A stretch of 64,000 nt of DNA from positions 86,838 to 150,837 of the forward strand of contig JACRTJ010000008.1 in the NCBI GenBank assembly GCA_014385265.1, written 5' to 3'. Shown in pieces: positions 26,838-35,520 of the stretch. The notes below the pieces were generated by a model, which ran no database searches, was not told the origin of the DNA, and worked only from the letters and a program-made list of their open reading frames with translations. Within the stretch, counting starts at the first letter, position 1. Each line of letters starts with the position of its first letter. A program made the position numbers and the translations under genes. Source of the stretch: Enterocloster hominis (ex Liu et al. 2021). GTDB taxonomy: Bacteria; Bacillota; Clostridia; Lachnospirales; Lachnospiraceae.

Positions 26838-28037
26838 ATGATTATCCGGTCAGACTATATGAATACGCTGAAAACCTATCGGGACGTTCCGCTTGTGAAG
26901 ATATTAGCGGGAATCCGGCGCTGTGGCAAATCCACAATTTTAGATATGCTGCGGGATGATCTGCTGGAAAGTGGGATTGCCGCAGACCATATTATCAGTA
27001 TGCGATATACGTCGGAGGATTTTGATGACGGTATGACCGACAAAGATATGTATAACGGTATAAAGAGGCAAATGACCAATGAAGGGCGCTACTACCTTTT
27101 GCTGGATGAAGTACAGGAAATCGAAGGTTGGGAAAAAGCGGTCAATAGTCTGTTGGAGAATGCCAACACTGATATTTATGTGACCGGCTCCAATTCCAAA
27201 CTGATGTCCAGCGAAATATCCACCTACTTGACAGGGCGGTATATTTCCATTCCGGTTTATACGTTGTCTTTTTCTGAGTATTTAGAATTCAAAAAATCAG
27301 ATTCCCGTCATCCAAAGGAATTGTTAAATGAATATCTGCGATTGGGTGGTTTCCCAATTGTGGCGCTGGGCAACTTTGATGAACGCTCCGCCTATCAGAT
27401 CGTGGAGGGTATCTATAACTCTGTTATTACGAACGATATTACAAAAAGGCATAATATCACGAACTTTGATTTATTTAATCGTGTTGTAAAGTATATCGTG
27501 GAAAACGTGGGCAAGACCTTTTCGGCCAATGCCATTGCGAAGTTTCTCAAAAGCGAGGGGCGCTCTCTGTCGGTGGAGGCGGTTTATAACTATCTGAACT
27601 GGCTGGAAAAGGCGTTTGTGATCTATCGCTGCCAGCGGTATGATCTGCAGGGAAAATCTGTACTGAAAACCCAGGAAAAATTCTATCTGGCAGATGCGTC
27701 CCTAAAATACTGCATCATGGGATTTAATCCAAAGTCCATAGCGGCTATGCTGGAGAACATCGTGTATTTTGAGCTGCGGCGTCGAGGCTATGAGGTCTAT
27801 ATCGGAAAAAACGGAACGAAAGAAATTGACTTTGTGGCAGTGCAGCGCGATGAGCGTATCTACGTTCAGGTATGCCGCAGGCTGCCGGAGGAATCTGATC
27901 GGGAAATCGCCAATCTCCTTGAAATCAGGGATCACTATCCTAAATACGTTGTGACGCTGGATGAATTGGCCTCAGGAAATGTGAATGGTGTAAAAATCAT
28001 ACACCTGGCGGATTTTTTGCTTAGTGCTGAGTATTGA
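26838..28037 (+). CDS. AAA ATPase with DUF4143 domain
   Basis: A 399-residue soluble ATPase. The N-terminal AAA_14 domain has Walker A (GIRRCGKST, about residues 26-34), Walker B (YYLLLDEVQEI) and sensor 1 (YVTGSNSKLM). The C-terminal half is DUF4143, with the FELRRRGYEVYIGKNGTKEIDFVA segment that resembles a PD-(D/E)XK nuclease core (Glu and Asp of EIDF, then VQVC). Such proteins are widespread in variable regions of gut bacteria; the role is unknown. AGGAGG precedes the ATG. Base composition is more AT-rich than the flanking core genes, suggesting transfer. Confidence 0.88.
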   Translation: MIIRSDYMNTLKTYRDVPLVKILAGIRRCGKSTILDMLRDDLLESGIAADHIISMRYTSEDFDDGMTDKDMYNGIKRQMTNEGRYYLLLDEVQEIEGWEKAVNSLLENANTDIYVTGSNSKLMSSEISTYLTGRYISIPVYTLSFSEYLEFKKSDSRHPKELLNEYLRLGGFPIVALGNFDERSAYQIVEGIYNSVITNDITKRHNITNFDLFNRVVKYIVENVGKTFSANAIAKFLKSEGRSLSVEAVYNYLNWLEKAFVIYRCQRYDLQGKSVLKTQEKFYLADASLKYCIMGFNPKSIAAMLENIVYFELRRRGYEVYIGKNGTKEIDFVAVQRDERIYVQVCRRLPEESDREIANLLEIRDHYPKYVVTLDELASGNVNGVKIIHLADFLLSAEY

Positions 28038-28050
28038 AATAAGAGAGAAT

Positions 28051-28410
28051 ATGACGAATATGGCAGAAAGCAAATATAAATTCGAGAGGCTGACGCCAAC
28101 TGATGATGTGGATTTAGCTGTTTATGAGAAAGCAATAGATTATGTATTTCAAAATCCTGATATTAAAAATGTAGCTATTTCTGGTGCATATAGTGCCGGA
28201 AAAAGCAGCGTTTTGGCTTCAAATAAGAAAAATCATAGTGGCTTACGCTTTCTGCATATTTCACTTGCACATTTTCAATCACCAAGTGAAAAGGATGAGC
28301 CAGAGGCTAAAGAGTCCGTTTTAGAGGGAAAAAATTTAAATCAGCTAATACATCAAATTTCATCAGATAAAATTCCTCAAAAGGTTTTCAAAAATGGGAG
28401 AATCATTTAA
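28051..28410 (+). pseudogene. N-terminal fragment of a YobI-like P-loop NTPase
   Basis: About 119 codons corresponding to the start of the large YobI-type P-loop NTPases: LTPTDDVDLAVYEKAIDYVF, then Walker A in GAYSAGKSSVLAS and LRFLHISLAHFQ. The frame ends soon after NLNQLIHQISSDKIPQ, where full-length members continue for many hundreds of residues. Only the nucleotide-binding loop remains, so the protein is not functional as such. The frame can be opened at 28024, overlapping the AAA ATPase gene; the ATG at 28051 is more likely. The 3' side runs into transposase-like debris. Confidence 0.7.
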
Positions 28411-28618
28411 AAATAATTAAGCGACTGCATTCCTTACGAAAAAAGTCTGAAAAAAGACTTTCGCAGAGTGTCTGCAAGGAAGCCTGTGCGGAAACGGGCA
28501 ATCGTGCTGTGGCAGGGAGCTTTCTGCCTGGCAAGCTGTAATCTAATTCCTCCGGTTCGTGGCTGAGCAGCCGGACAGATTCATTGTTGGGAACCAAACC
28601 TTCCATATTTAATGGCAA
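28403..28618 (-). pseudogene. Degraded transposase N terminus (IS1182-like)
   Basis: On the minus strand, EGLVPNNESVRLLSHEPEELDYS resembles the opening residues of IS1182-type transposases. The similarity then breaks off into unrelated sequence within about 40 codons. It lies exactly where the YobI-like gene is cut, suggesting a past insertion and deletion. Confidence 0.4.
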
Positions 28619-28733
28619 AACCCGTTGATAAGCCTCGCTGAAATTAGGTATAATTTTTATGGTATTTGGAATTACTGGATATTAATTATACCATGGATTA
28701 CGGGCTCTTCTGAGTCCGTTTTCTGTTTTTTGA

Positions 28734-28756
28734 CATAAAAGAGGAGCCCTTGCTCC
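28734..28756 (-). terminator. Terminator of the OPT/AroM/DUF1177 operon
   Basis: Minus strand: GGAGC (complement of 28752-28756), short loop, GCTCC (complement of 28743-28747), then TCTTTTA. A second hairpin, ATAGATG/CATCTAT, precedes it at 28757-28776. Confidence 0.7.
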
Positions 28757-28816
28757 ATAGATGATTTCTCATCTATTTTGCAACGGCCCCTGGTTGATAT
28801 AAGCCTCTATGATTGA

Positions 28817-30517
28817 TTATTTCTTTTTCACATCTGCAAGCTTTAAAGTGGAGGAGAAGAAGCTGTAAAGAGCAGATCCGGCAATACATCCGGCACCCAG
28901 AATATACAGAAGATCCTGTGCCTGTTTCTTTTTCCACTTTAATGCAGCTACACGGATGGCCAGGGCTACAAATACTGTAAGGCCATTTAATGTGTTTCCG
29001 ATCAGGAGGCCAGTGGCAAATAAGATTCCCAGCTGCCGGTGGCCGCCTAATATCTGAATGATGGCTCCCGGGATGGCCCAGATGACCAGCCATTTGGCAA
29101 TTTCAAAATTCGCTCCAGCTTCAATGGTGGCGATATACGTTCTCGCAGTAGGTACAAATAAATCCTGACTGAAGTATGTTTTTGCCATTAGTGCGACCAT
29201 GACAAAGGCAACCAGATACCCGACCATTTCACTGATAAATTGCTGTTTGCGGCCTGCAAGTTCAAATTCACGATTGACACCGCGTCCTCTTAAAATCCAG
29301 CCAGCTTTTAAGTCAGTGGCCATATCGGTAAAGGCAGGGCCGGTAGCGGCTGTATAGGCGACCAGAATACCTAAGGCCAGCGGAGGGAATCCCATCATGA
29401 TGCCGACCATTAAGAAGATCAGGGCAGTGGCCATGGCCGGGAACCATCCGGAATGCATGGCAGAGAGACCGACTACCAGCTCTGAGGCAATGGCGGCAAA
29501 GGCAGCAAACAGGATCCAGATAATAAGCTGCACGATTCCCATTTCTGTATAGATGCCTGTAATAAGGGCCAGGAAAAGGGCAATGGCCAGATAGGCCAGG
29601 AAGCCTGTGGTCAGAGTTTTTCTCATGCTGTCCATGGTTACAGAGCAGTTCATCTCATCCTGGCTTTTCTTGGTTTTTTCGCTGCGTTTAAAGAGCATTA
29701 ATGCAGCCTGAACCAGAGATACGAGCCCCGCGCCGATCATAATTCCATGAGGCAGATACGAGATCATAACTGGTGCAGTTCCATCAGCACTGATCGCTGC
29801 GGTCCAGGCAGGAATCACGCTGCCTTTTACAAGGCTTCCAATGGCAAAGGCTGTCATGGCGGCGACATTTCCAAACCAGGATACGCCGAAAAGATCCATG
29901 GGAATGCCGAACATCTTTCCGCCGGCGCCGGCTGCCATACCTACAAACAGCAACAGAGATCGTTTTCCCCGGTTGGCCAGAGCCAGGATCGTTTCTGAGG
30001 TGGCAATACCAGACGGAAATGGATTGGTAGCCACAAACATTGGGGAGTCAAAGACCTTATAGATCAGGAAACCATCCACAATAGTGGCCAGGGTCGCGCC
30101 GATGAGCATTGGGAACATAAGATCACTGCGCCCCATAAGAACGGGAACGCCAATGGGCATGATCATGGCGTTGGCAGCCGCATAGGTTGCACCGGAAATA
30201 GAGGTCTGGACAAGATTCTGCGCATGGATGTTGCGGAAACGCTTAAAGAGCGGAAGCGGGATCATACTGAGCACCACAGCCAGAAGGGCCCCTGTGATTG
30301 AGGTATTCTGGGTAACTCCCACACGGGTGATCAGTTCCAGTCCGATGATGGCTCCAAGGCATGCGGTGAGAGCAGTGATGACTAAAAGTACAGGATCCAA
30401 CGCTTTTACATGATCAGACGCTTTTAATGTACGTGCATCCACGATCTTTCCAGGCTCCATGGTGACCATGACCGATTCCTGGGGGGACGGAGAGGCTTTT
30501 GTTTTGTCTTTATTCAT
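28817..30517 (-). CDS. OPT/YSL-family oligopeptide transporter
   Basis: A 566-residue membrane protein with about 14 hydrophobic segments, belonging to the OPT superfamily of proton-coupled peptide or metal-chelate importers (TNPFPSGIATSETILALAN and ILGGHRQLGILFATGLLIGNTLNGL are recognisable blocks). AAAGGAGG lies 9-10 bases from the ATG. It is the last gene of a three-gene minus-strand operon behind DUF1177 and AroM, and is divergent from an M20 deacylase and LysR pair. The context suggests a small peptide or modified amino acid rather than a siderophore. Confidence 0.9.
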   Translation of the reverse strand: MNKDKTKASPSPQESVMVTMEPGKIVDARTLKASDHVKALDPVLLVITALTACLGAIIGLELITRVGVTQNTSITGALLAVVLSMIPLPLFKRFRNIHAQNLVQTSISGATYAAANAMIMPIGVPVLMGRSDLMFPMLIGATLATIVDGFLIYKVFDSPMFVATNPFPSGIATSETILALANRGKRSLLLFVGMAAGAGGKMFGIPMDLFGVSWFGNVAAMTAFAIGSLVKGSVIPAWTAAISADGTAPVMISYLPHGIMIGAGLVSLVQAALMLFKRSEKTKKSQDEMNCSVTMDSMRKTLTTGFLAYLAIALFLALITGIYTEMGIVQLIIWILFAAFAAIASELVVGLSAMHSGWFPAMATALIFLMVGIMMGFPPLALGILVAYTAATGPAFTDMATDLKAGWILRGRGVNREFELAGRKQQFISEMVGYLVAFVMVALMAKTYFSQDLFVPTARTYIATIEAGANFEIAKWLVIWAIPGAIIQILGGHRQLGILFATGLLIGNTLNGLTVFVALAIRVAALKWKKKQAQDLLYILGAGCIAGSALYSFFSSTLKLADVKKK

Positions 30518-30532
30518 ACTCTGATCCTCCTT

Positions 30533-31228
30533 TTATTTTGAAATTTCTAACAGATCTGCAGCTTTGGAAAAGAGAACCTCCCTGGGCAGCAGGATTTTTT
30601 TGGTACACTGTTTTTCAAGTTCTTTTTTCATCTGCATGGAAAAGCCAAGGCAGTCCATGATTACTAATCCGGTATCGCTGGATCGGGATATGGTTTTTAT
30701 GGCTTCAGAAAAATCTGGCGGTACGGCGTAGGGAGATACAGGCAGGGAGGTAAAAGTAAATTCCGGAAGCCAGGACCTCCATCGCCGCTCACTCTGGTCA
30801 GCTTGTGCCGGAGATGGAGTGAGGGTGATAATGTGTCGTGAGGAACAGGCTAAGGGAACGGTCTGTCTTAGAAGAGCACCAGGTTCCAGAAGCGGAATCG
30901 AGGAACAAAAACTTCCCAATTCTCCAGTACAGAACATAAGGATCAGTTCTGCTCCAAGGTACTCCAGATGCGAAATGCATTTCTGGAGATTCAGAAGAAT
31001 ATGGCTTCTGGCCACATGGACTTCTGCACCGTCCCGCATCCGGCTGGTCAGAAGATAGTCGCCCTCTGGCCGGGAAAGGGACTGGACCTCTTCTAAAGAA
31101 TAGGAATCCAAAGCGCCGGATTCAAGAATTTCGACCTGCCCGTGAAAGAATGTATCTGCATCTGCTGTAATATCGGTGCGCGGAGACTGCCCCACAGTGA
31201 CCGCACCGATTTTTCTCTTTTTCATCAT
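30533..31228 (-). CDS. AroM-family protein
   Basis: A 231-residue cytoplasmic protein of the AroM family (GAVTVGQSPRTDITAD at the N terminus, LLTSRMRDGAEV, LILMFCTGE). The fold resembles Asp/Glu racemases, and the biochemical role is not established despite the historical name. The first ATG overlaps the stop of the DUF1177 gene (ATGA), and the OPT gene follows after 15 bases, so all three are translationally coupled. A racemase- or amidase-like step on imported peptides is a guess from context. Confidence 0.85.
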   Translation of the reverse strand: MMKKRKIGAVTVGQSPRTDITADADTFFHGQVEILESGALDSYSLEEVQSLSRPEGDYLLTSRMRDGAEVHVARSHILLNLQKCISHLEYLGAELILMFCTGELGSFCSSIPLLEPGALLRQTVPLACSSRHIITLTPSPAQADQSERRWRSWLPEFTFTSLPVSPYAVPPDFSEAIKTISRSSDTGLVIMDCLGFSMQMKKELEKQCTKKILLPREVLFSKAADLLEISK

Positions 31229-32172
31229 TGTTCATGCCCCATGGTCTGAAGATGCCGGAGTGAACCGTACCGGTGAATGAGACGTTCATATTCTTCTTTG
31301 TCATAAAACTGTATTTTCCCGGCACCAAAGCCTTTGGCAGTTTCCAGCATGAACCGGGCGGCCGCTTCCACGTCCTCGAAATGGGTGGCTCCCGTAGCGC
31401 AGCCAGCTACCACAGACTGGGTCGTGATCGCGACTCCGATCATCGGTGCCGTTGTCATAGTACCGGGCTGCATGATTCCATTCAGATGATCGATCCCGTT
31501 TCCGTAAGGAGTAATGTCCTGGTTTGTTACAGCAAAAACCTTTGGAAGTTCCCCAGTGGTATTCTGGAAAACCTGAAGCAGATCCTTGCTGACTTTTAGG
31601 ATCCAGCCTTCCTTGACTGTGGGAGAGATGGCAAAACCACGGCAGTTGATAATGGAATTTCCCTTTGTGGTATCACAGGAAATCAGGGCATCCAGATGCT
31701 CGGCGCGAGCAAAAGCCTCTTCCTTGACACGCTCACGGAATGGCTCGGAATCCATGAGAGGAACAGGATCGTGAGGCCTGGTGGGAGCTGCAGGACAGAT
31801 ATGGGTAGCCAGATAAACATCGCCTTCCAGGAAGTCGCCTTTATTCTGCATATCCAGAAGCTTTGCTGCCACGGAAAGAGCAGCCAGGGCACCATCGCCG
31901 TCGGATACATAGCCCACAGCATCTGGACGAGCTCCGATCCCTCCAAGCCAGCCCATAAGGCCAATGGTGGGGGCGGTGCCGTTCTGGCTGCGTCCATTCT
32001 TTCCTTTTACCAGAATTCGTATGATATCGGTGCTTCCTTTTGGAGTAACGATAGGGACTACTTCCACATTGGCATCTGAGCGGATCCTCAGAAGATGTGT
32101 TTTGATGGAATTTCCATCTGCATGTGCACTATCCAGTAAATTATAGATGTCTAAGATTTCTTTTAAAAGCAA
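31225..32172 (-). CDS. DUF1177-family protein
   Basis: A 315-residue cytoplasmic protein of the family annotated DUF1177. Blocks such as PTIGLMGWLGGIGARPDAVGYVSDGDGA, HICPAAPTRPHDPVPLM and the Gly-rich GVAITTQSVVAGCATGATHFEDVE, with conserved His and Asp residues, look like a metal-dependent hydrolase fold, but no activity is known to me. It is the first gene of the operon with AroM and OPT and is divergent from the M20 deacylase. Ribosome site GGAGG on the minus strand. Confidence 0.85.
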   Translation of the reverse strand: MLLKEILDIYNLLDSAHADGNSIKTHLLRIRSDANVEVVPIVTPKGSTDIIRILVKGKNGRSQNGTAPTIGLMGWLGGIGARPDAVGYVSDGDGALAALSVAAKLLDMQNKGDFLEGDVYLATHICPAAPTRPHDPVPLMDSEPFRERVKEEAFARAEHLDALISCDTTKGNSIINCRGFAISPTVKEGWILKVSKDLLQVFQNTTGELPKVFAVTNQDITPYGNGIDHLNGIMQPGTMTTAPMIGVAITTQSVVAGCATGATHFEDVEAAARFMLETAKGFGAGKIQFYDKEEYERLIHRYGSLRHLQTMGHEQ

Positions 32173-32574
32173 TGGTAACTCCTCCTTTGTGTGTTTTGCT
32201 GTACTTTAAACGATATTATAGAATATAAACGTGAAATTGCCCAATATAAAAAACATATTACTTTCCATATATATTTTTTCCTGTTTTAAGGGAATAAGCG
32301 CAGATATGGTGATTTTTCGTAAGGATTTCTTGATTTTGGCAGGATTTTATATATGGGAAGTCATATTTTTGCTGAGAAAACAATCAGAAATATATGTCGA
32401 AAAAAATTATTATTATATACGAAATAGTTACTATTGAGGAAAAAATAGAATGTAAATATACATTATAAACAAAAAGTAGGAAATGGATTCTGTAAAAATT
32501 CCATCTAGGAAAAGTACAGTATCCCGTTGTAAGATAGAAGCATATAAAATTTCTACAGAAAGAGGGTTTCATCT
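32173..32574. other. 402-bp divergent control region
   Basis: AT-rich spacer between the DUF1177/AroM/OPT operon and the M20/LysR operon. No gene is visible. It has many A/T runs and several T-N11-A words of the LysR type, but I could not single out promoters with correct spacing. It most likely holds both promoters and the LysR binding sites. Confidence 0.6.
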
Positions 32575-33828
32575 ATGCAAAAGCACCAATACCTCGTATC
32601 GTTAATGGAAGATCGAAAAGAAGAGCTGTTAAAGCTGTGCAGTGACCTGATAAAAATCCCCAGCGTCAATCCGCCGGGAGAGATGGAAGCGATCACTTCA
32701 TTTATATGCAGATATTTAGAGGAACATCATATTTCATACGAGGTACTGTATCCGACTCCGACAACCCCCAACATAGTGGCAACATTGGGCAGGAAGGGAG
32801 GCCGTCGGCTAATCCTCAATGGTCATTCAGACGTGGTGCCGCCGGGAAACCTGGAAAAATGGGAGTTTGATCCATTTTCCGGGGAAATCCGCGATGGAAA
32901 AATTTTTGGACGCGGAGCTTCGGATATGAAATGTGGTTTAGCAGGGCTGCTGTTCTCTATGGGAGTCCTGTCAGATGAACAGGTGGAACTGGACGGAGAG
33001 GTAATGCTGGCGATTGTTCCAGATGAGGAAGTAAGTGGTTCCTGGGGAACGAAATGGCTGGTTGAAAGCGGCATGGTTACAGGGGATGCCTGTATAATTG
33101 CTGAGCCCTCTGGGTATTTTAACTGCGAAATTGGTCAGAAGGGGTGCTGCTGGCTGAAGCTTACTGCAAGTGGGGTTCCGGCACATGGAAGTCTGGCGCC
33201 CTTTGTAGGAGAGAATGCCATTGAAAAACTCATGCGGGTACTGGGGCGTATCACAGACCTTAGAAATATTCCTGCCCGTTATGACGATGATACAGCGGCA
33301 GTGATGGAGGATTCAAAACAAAATGCCAGACGGAGGCTTACAGCAAAGGGGGCAGCCCACGTTCTGAATCACTGCAGTGTAAACATTGGGAAGATAAATG
33401 GAGGTACAAAGATCAATATGGTACCAGACCACGCAGAGGCGGAGGTTGATATACGGGTTCCCATTGGAATTTCCACAAAAACTGTAGAGGAGGAAATCTG
33501 CAGGATCATTCAGGAATCTGGAGCGCAGGATGTGGAATACTCCTTTTCATGGCGTTCAGAGCCCAACAGCACACCGAGGACAGCGGGTATTGTAGAATGC
33601 CTGGCAGAGAACGTCCAGGAGATTTGGAAAGAGCCTTTGACACGTACATACCAATGGGCCAGCAGCGATGCCAGATTTTTCCGGTATGCGGGTATCCCGA
33701 CGCTGCAGTATGGACCTTCAACTCCTTCCGGGATCCATTCCTATAATGAAACGGCGGAAGTGACAGATGTGGTCAATATTGCAAAGGTATATTTATGTAC
33801 CATCGTGGATTTTCTTAACAAAAAATAG
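32575..33828 (+). CDS. M20-family metallopeptidase/deacylase (ArgE/DapE type)
   Basis: A 417-residue cytoplasmic dizinc hydrolase. Metal ligands of the family are visible: His in LILNGHSDVVPP, Asp in FGRGASDMKCGLAG, the catalytic-base/ligand Glu pair in VPDEEVSGSWGT, and a C-terminal His in PSGIHSYNETAE. Residues 180-300 form the lid/dimerisation domain. Substrates in the family are N-acyl amino acids or dipeptides. Its place opposite an OPT transporter operon and next to a LysR gene suggests that it hydrolyses the imported compound. Confidence 0.9.
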   Translation: MQKHQYLVSLMEDRKEELLKLCSDLIKIPSVNPPGEMEAITSFICRYLEEHHISYEVLYPTPTTPNIVATLGRKGGRRLILNGHSDVVPPGNLEKWEFDPFSGEIRDGKIFGRGASDMKCGLAGLLFSMGVLSDEQVELDGEVMLAIVPDEEVSGSWGTKWLVESGMVTGDACIIAEPSGYFNCEIGQKGCCWLKLTASGVPAHGSLAPFVGENAIEKLMRVLGRITDLRNIPARYDDDTAAVMEDSKQNARRRLTAKGAAHVLNHCSVNIGKINGGTKINMVPDHAEAEVDIRVPIGISTKTVEEEICRIIQESGAQDVEYSFSWRSEPNSTPRTAGIVECLAENVQEIWKEPLTRTYQWASSDARFFRYAGIPTLQYGPSTPSGIHSYNETAEVTDVVNIAKVYLCTIVDFLNKK

Positions 33829-33845
33829 ACGGGAGGAGCTGTTTC

Positions 33846-34772
33846 ATGCGCATTGAACAGATAGGGCAGATCCTGGAGATCGTAGAGTGTGGATCTATTG
33901 GAAAGGCAGCCCAGAAGCTTTATATGCAGCAGCCTAATCTGAGCATGGCAGTGAAAGCAGTGGAAGAGGAATTTCATCAGCCGATTTTTTACCGTACCCC
34001 AAACGGGGTCTGTCTGACTCCGTTTGGGAAAGATTTTCTTGCATTTGCAGAGCCATACTATAAGCAGTATCAGGTTTTAAAGGAACTGGGAGAAAACAGC
34101 GCCAGCGCTCCGATTGAAGAGTTTCATGTATGCAGCCATCATATGACGATCGCGCGCTGGGCATTTTCAGAATTATGCAGAAACTATTCGGGTCAGACGG
34201 TTCATCTTCATATGAATAATATTTCCTTTGAAAATATTCCAAGAAGTGTAGCCTCGCATGAGTATGATATTGGGATCTTAGGTCTGGTAAAGGATCAGAG
34301 CCGGATCTGGCATAAAACGTTTACGTCTCTGGGATTGGAATTTGTGCCCCTCGGAACCTCTCCGTTCAGCATTATTGTGGGAGCAAATCATCCGTTTGTC
34401 AAAGACCGGATCCGGTCAGTGACGCTTCATATGTGCAAAGCATATCCGTTTGTGCTGTATCGTCCGATGGAGGTTTATCTGCGTGCTCTGGAATCCTACC
34501 AGAGGCTGATCAGCTGCCATACCTTGATCGATGTACCGGATTATGTTCTGGCACAGGATATTTTACGTCAGGGAAAAGCATTTTCAGTGGGTCCCCTGAA
34601 ATATCTTTATAATGCCCGGTACCAGCCGTCAGAAACGGGGCTGGTGGAGCTTCCGTTTGAGGACCGCAGTGCAGAGCTCTGTTTTGGGTATGTGAAACGA
34701 AAGGATAAAACTTTTTCTGAGATCGGAGAGGAATATGTGGCGCTCCTGACGGCGATGTTTGCGAATCCGTAA
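33846..34772 (+). CDS. LysR-family regulator of the OPT/M20 cluster
   Basis: A 308-residue regulator: N-terminal winged helix (QIGQILEIVECGSIGKAAQKLYMQQPNLSMAVKAVEEEF) and an effector-binding domain from about residue 90. It follows the M20 gene by 17 bases with GGGAGGAG before the ATG, so it is co-transcribed, an autoregulatory layout. It probably controls both divergent operons through the 32.2-32.6 kb spacer. Confidence 0.9.
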   Translation: MRIEQIGQILEIVECGSIGKAAQKLYMQQPNLSMAVKAVEEEFHQPIFYRTPNGVCLTPFGKDFLAFAEPYYKQYQVLKELGENSASAPIEEFHVCSHHMTIARWAFSELCRNYSGQTVHLHMNNISFENIPRSVASHEYDIGILGLVKDQSRIWHKTFTSLGLEFVPLGTSPFSIIVGANHPFVKDRIRSVTLHMCKAYPFVLYRPMEVYLRALESYQRLISCHTLIDVPDYVLAQDILRQGKAFSVGPLKYLYNARYQPSETGLVELPFEDRSAELCFGYVKRKDKTFSEIGEEYVALLTAMFANP

Positions 34773-34817
34773 GGAGGGAGATTGGTGGTCGTTATAGAGA
34801 AATACGCAGAAATAAAG

Positions 34818-34853
34818 CTGCCCATCCTGTCTGCAGACAGAATGGGCAGTTTC
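34818..34853. terminator. Bidirectional terminator between the convergent lysR and ywlG genes
   Basis: CTGCCCAT (34818-34825) pairs with ATGGGCAG (34842-34849), and the inner CTGTCTG/CAGACAG continues the stem. T-rich sequence follows on the plus strand and also, as CTTTATTT, on the minus strand. Confidence 0.85.
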
Positions 34854-34903
34854 CATTAAAACACTACAATCAGCATTATACATCCACTTTTTAAGCAGCT
34901 GTA

Positions 34904-35488
34904 TTATTTCTGTGCCTGGTAAGCGGCCCGTTCGCCGCCGATGTATTTGAGCCGTGTCCTGGCGCAGACCACATGGGCGGAGCCGATGGATCTTACTTCG
35001 GTGCGCACCGGAACGGCCACAGGGCGCAGGTGCATGCCGATGAGGGTGTCGCCAATGTCAATGCCTGCGTGGGCCTGGATCCGCTCCACGGCGCAGGGAG
35101 AAGCGAAGCCATTCCAGGCGGCGGTGGAGAAGGAGCCGCCGGCCTTCAGCTGGGGCTTTACATTGACCATTTCCAGGCCGTATTTCAATGCGGCCTCTTC
35201 TTCGATGATAATGGCGCGGTTCAAGTGCTCGCAGCACTGGGCAGCCAGATAAAGGCCGTGCTTTCTCGTTACCTTATAGAGGGCGTTGAATACGGCTTCT
35301 CCCACCTCCTTGCTGGAATAGCAGCCAATGGTATGGGCCGCGATCTCGCTGGAGGAGCAGCCCACCACCAGGATCTGGCCCTCCTTCATTTTTGCAGCTG
35401 CGATCAGCTCTTCAGCCACGGAAGCGGCCTGTTCCTGGACCAGATCCAGATCCACATCCACAGATTTTGCAATATCAGTTGCACTCAT
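34904..35488 (-). CDS. ywlG: YwlG/TIGR01440-family protein
   Basis: A 194-residue soluble protein of the UPF0340/YwlG family (ILVVGCSSSEIAAHTIG near the N terminus; AAQCCEHLNRAIIIEEE; GIDIGDTLIGMHLRPVAVPVR). The function is unknown. It starts 32 bases after the stop of pncB on the same strand, so the two probably form an operon ended by the hairpin at 34818-34853. Confidence 0.88.
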   Translation of the reverse strand: MSATDIAKSVDVDLDLVQEQAASVAEELIAAAKMKEGQILVVGCSSSEIAAHTIGCYSSKEVGEAVFNALYKVTRKHGLYLAAQCCEHLNRAIIIEEEAALKYGLEMVNVKPQLKAGGSFSTAAWNGFASPCAVERIQAHAGIDIGDTLIGMHLRPVAVPVRTEVRSIGSAHVVCARTRLKYIGGERAAYQAQK

Positions 35489-35520
35489 AAAAACACCTCG
35501 GTTTCATTCAGTTTATCTTT

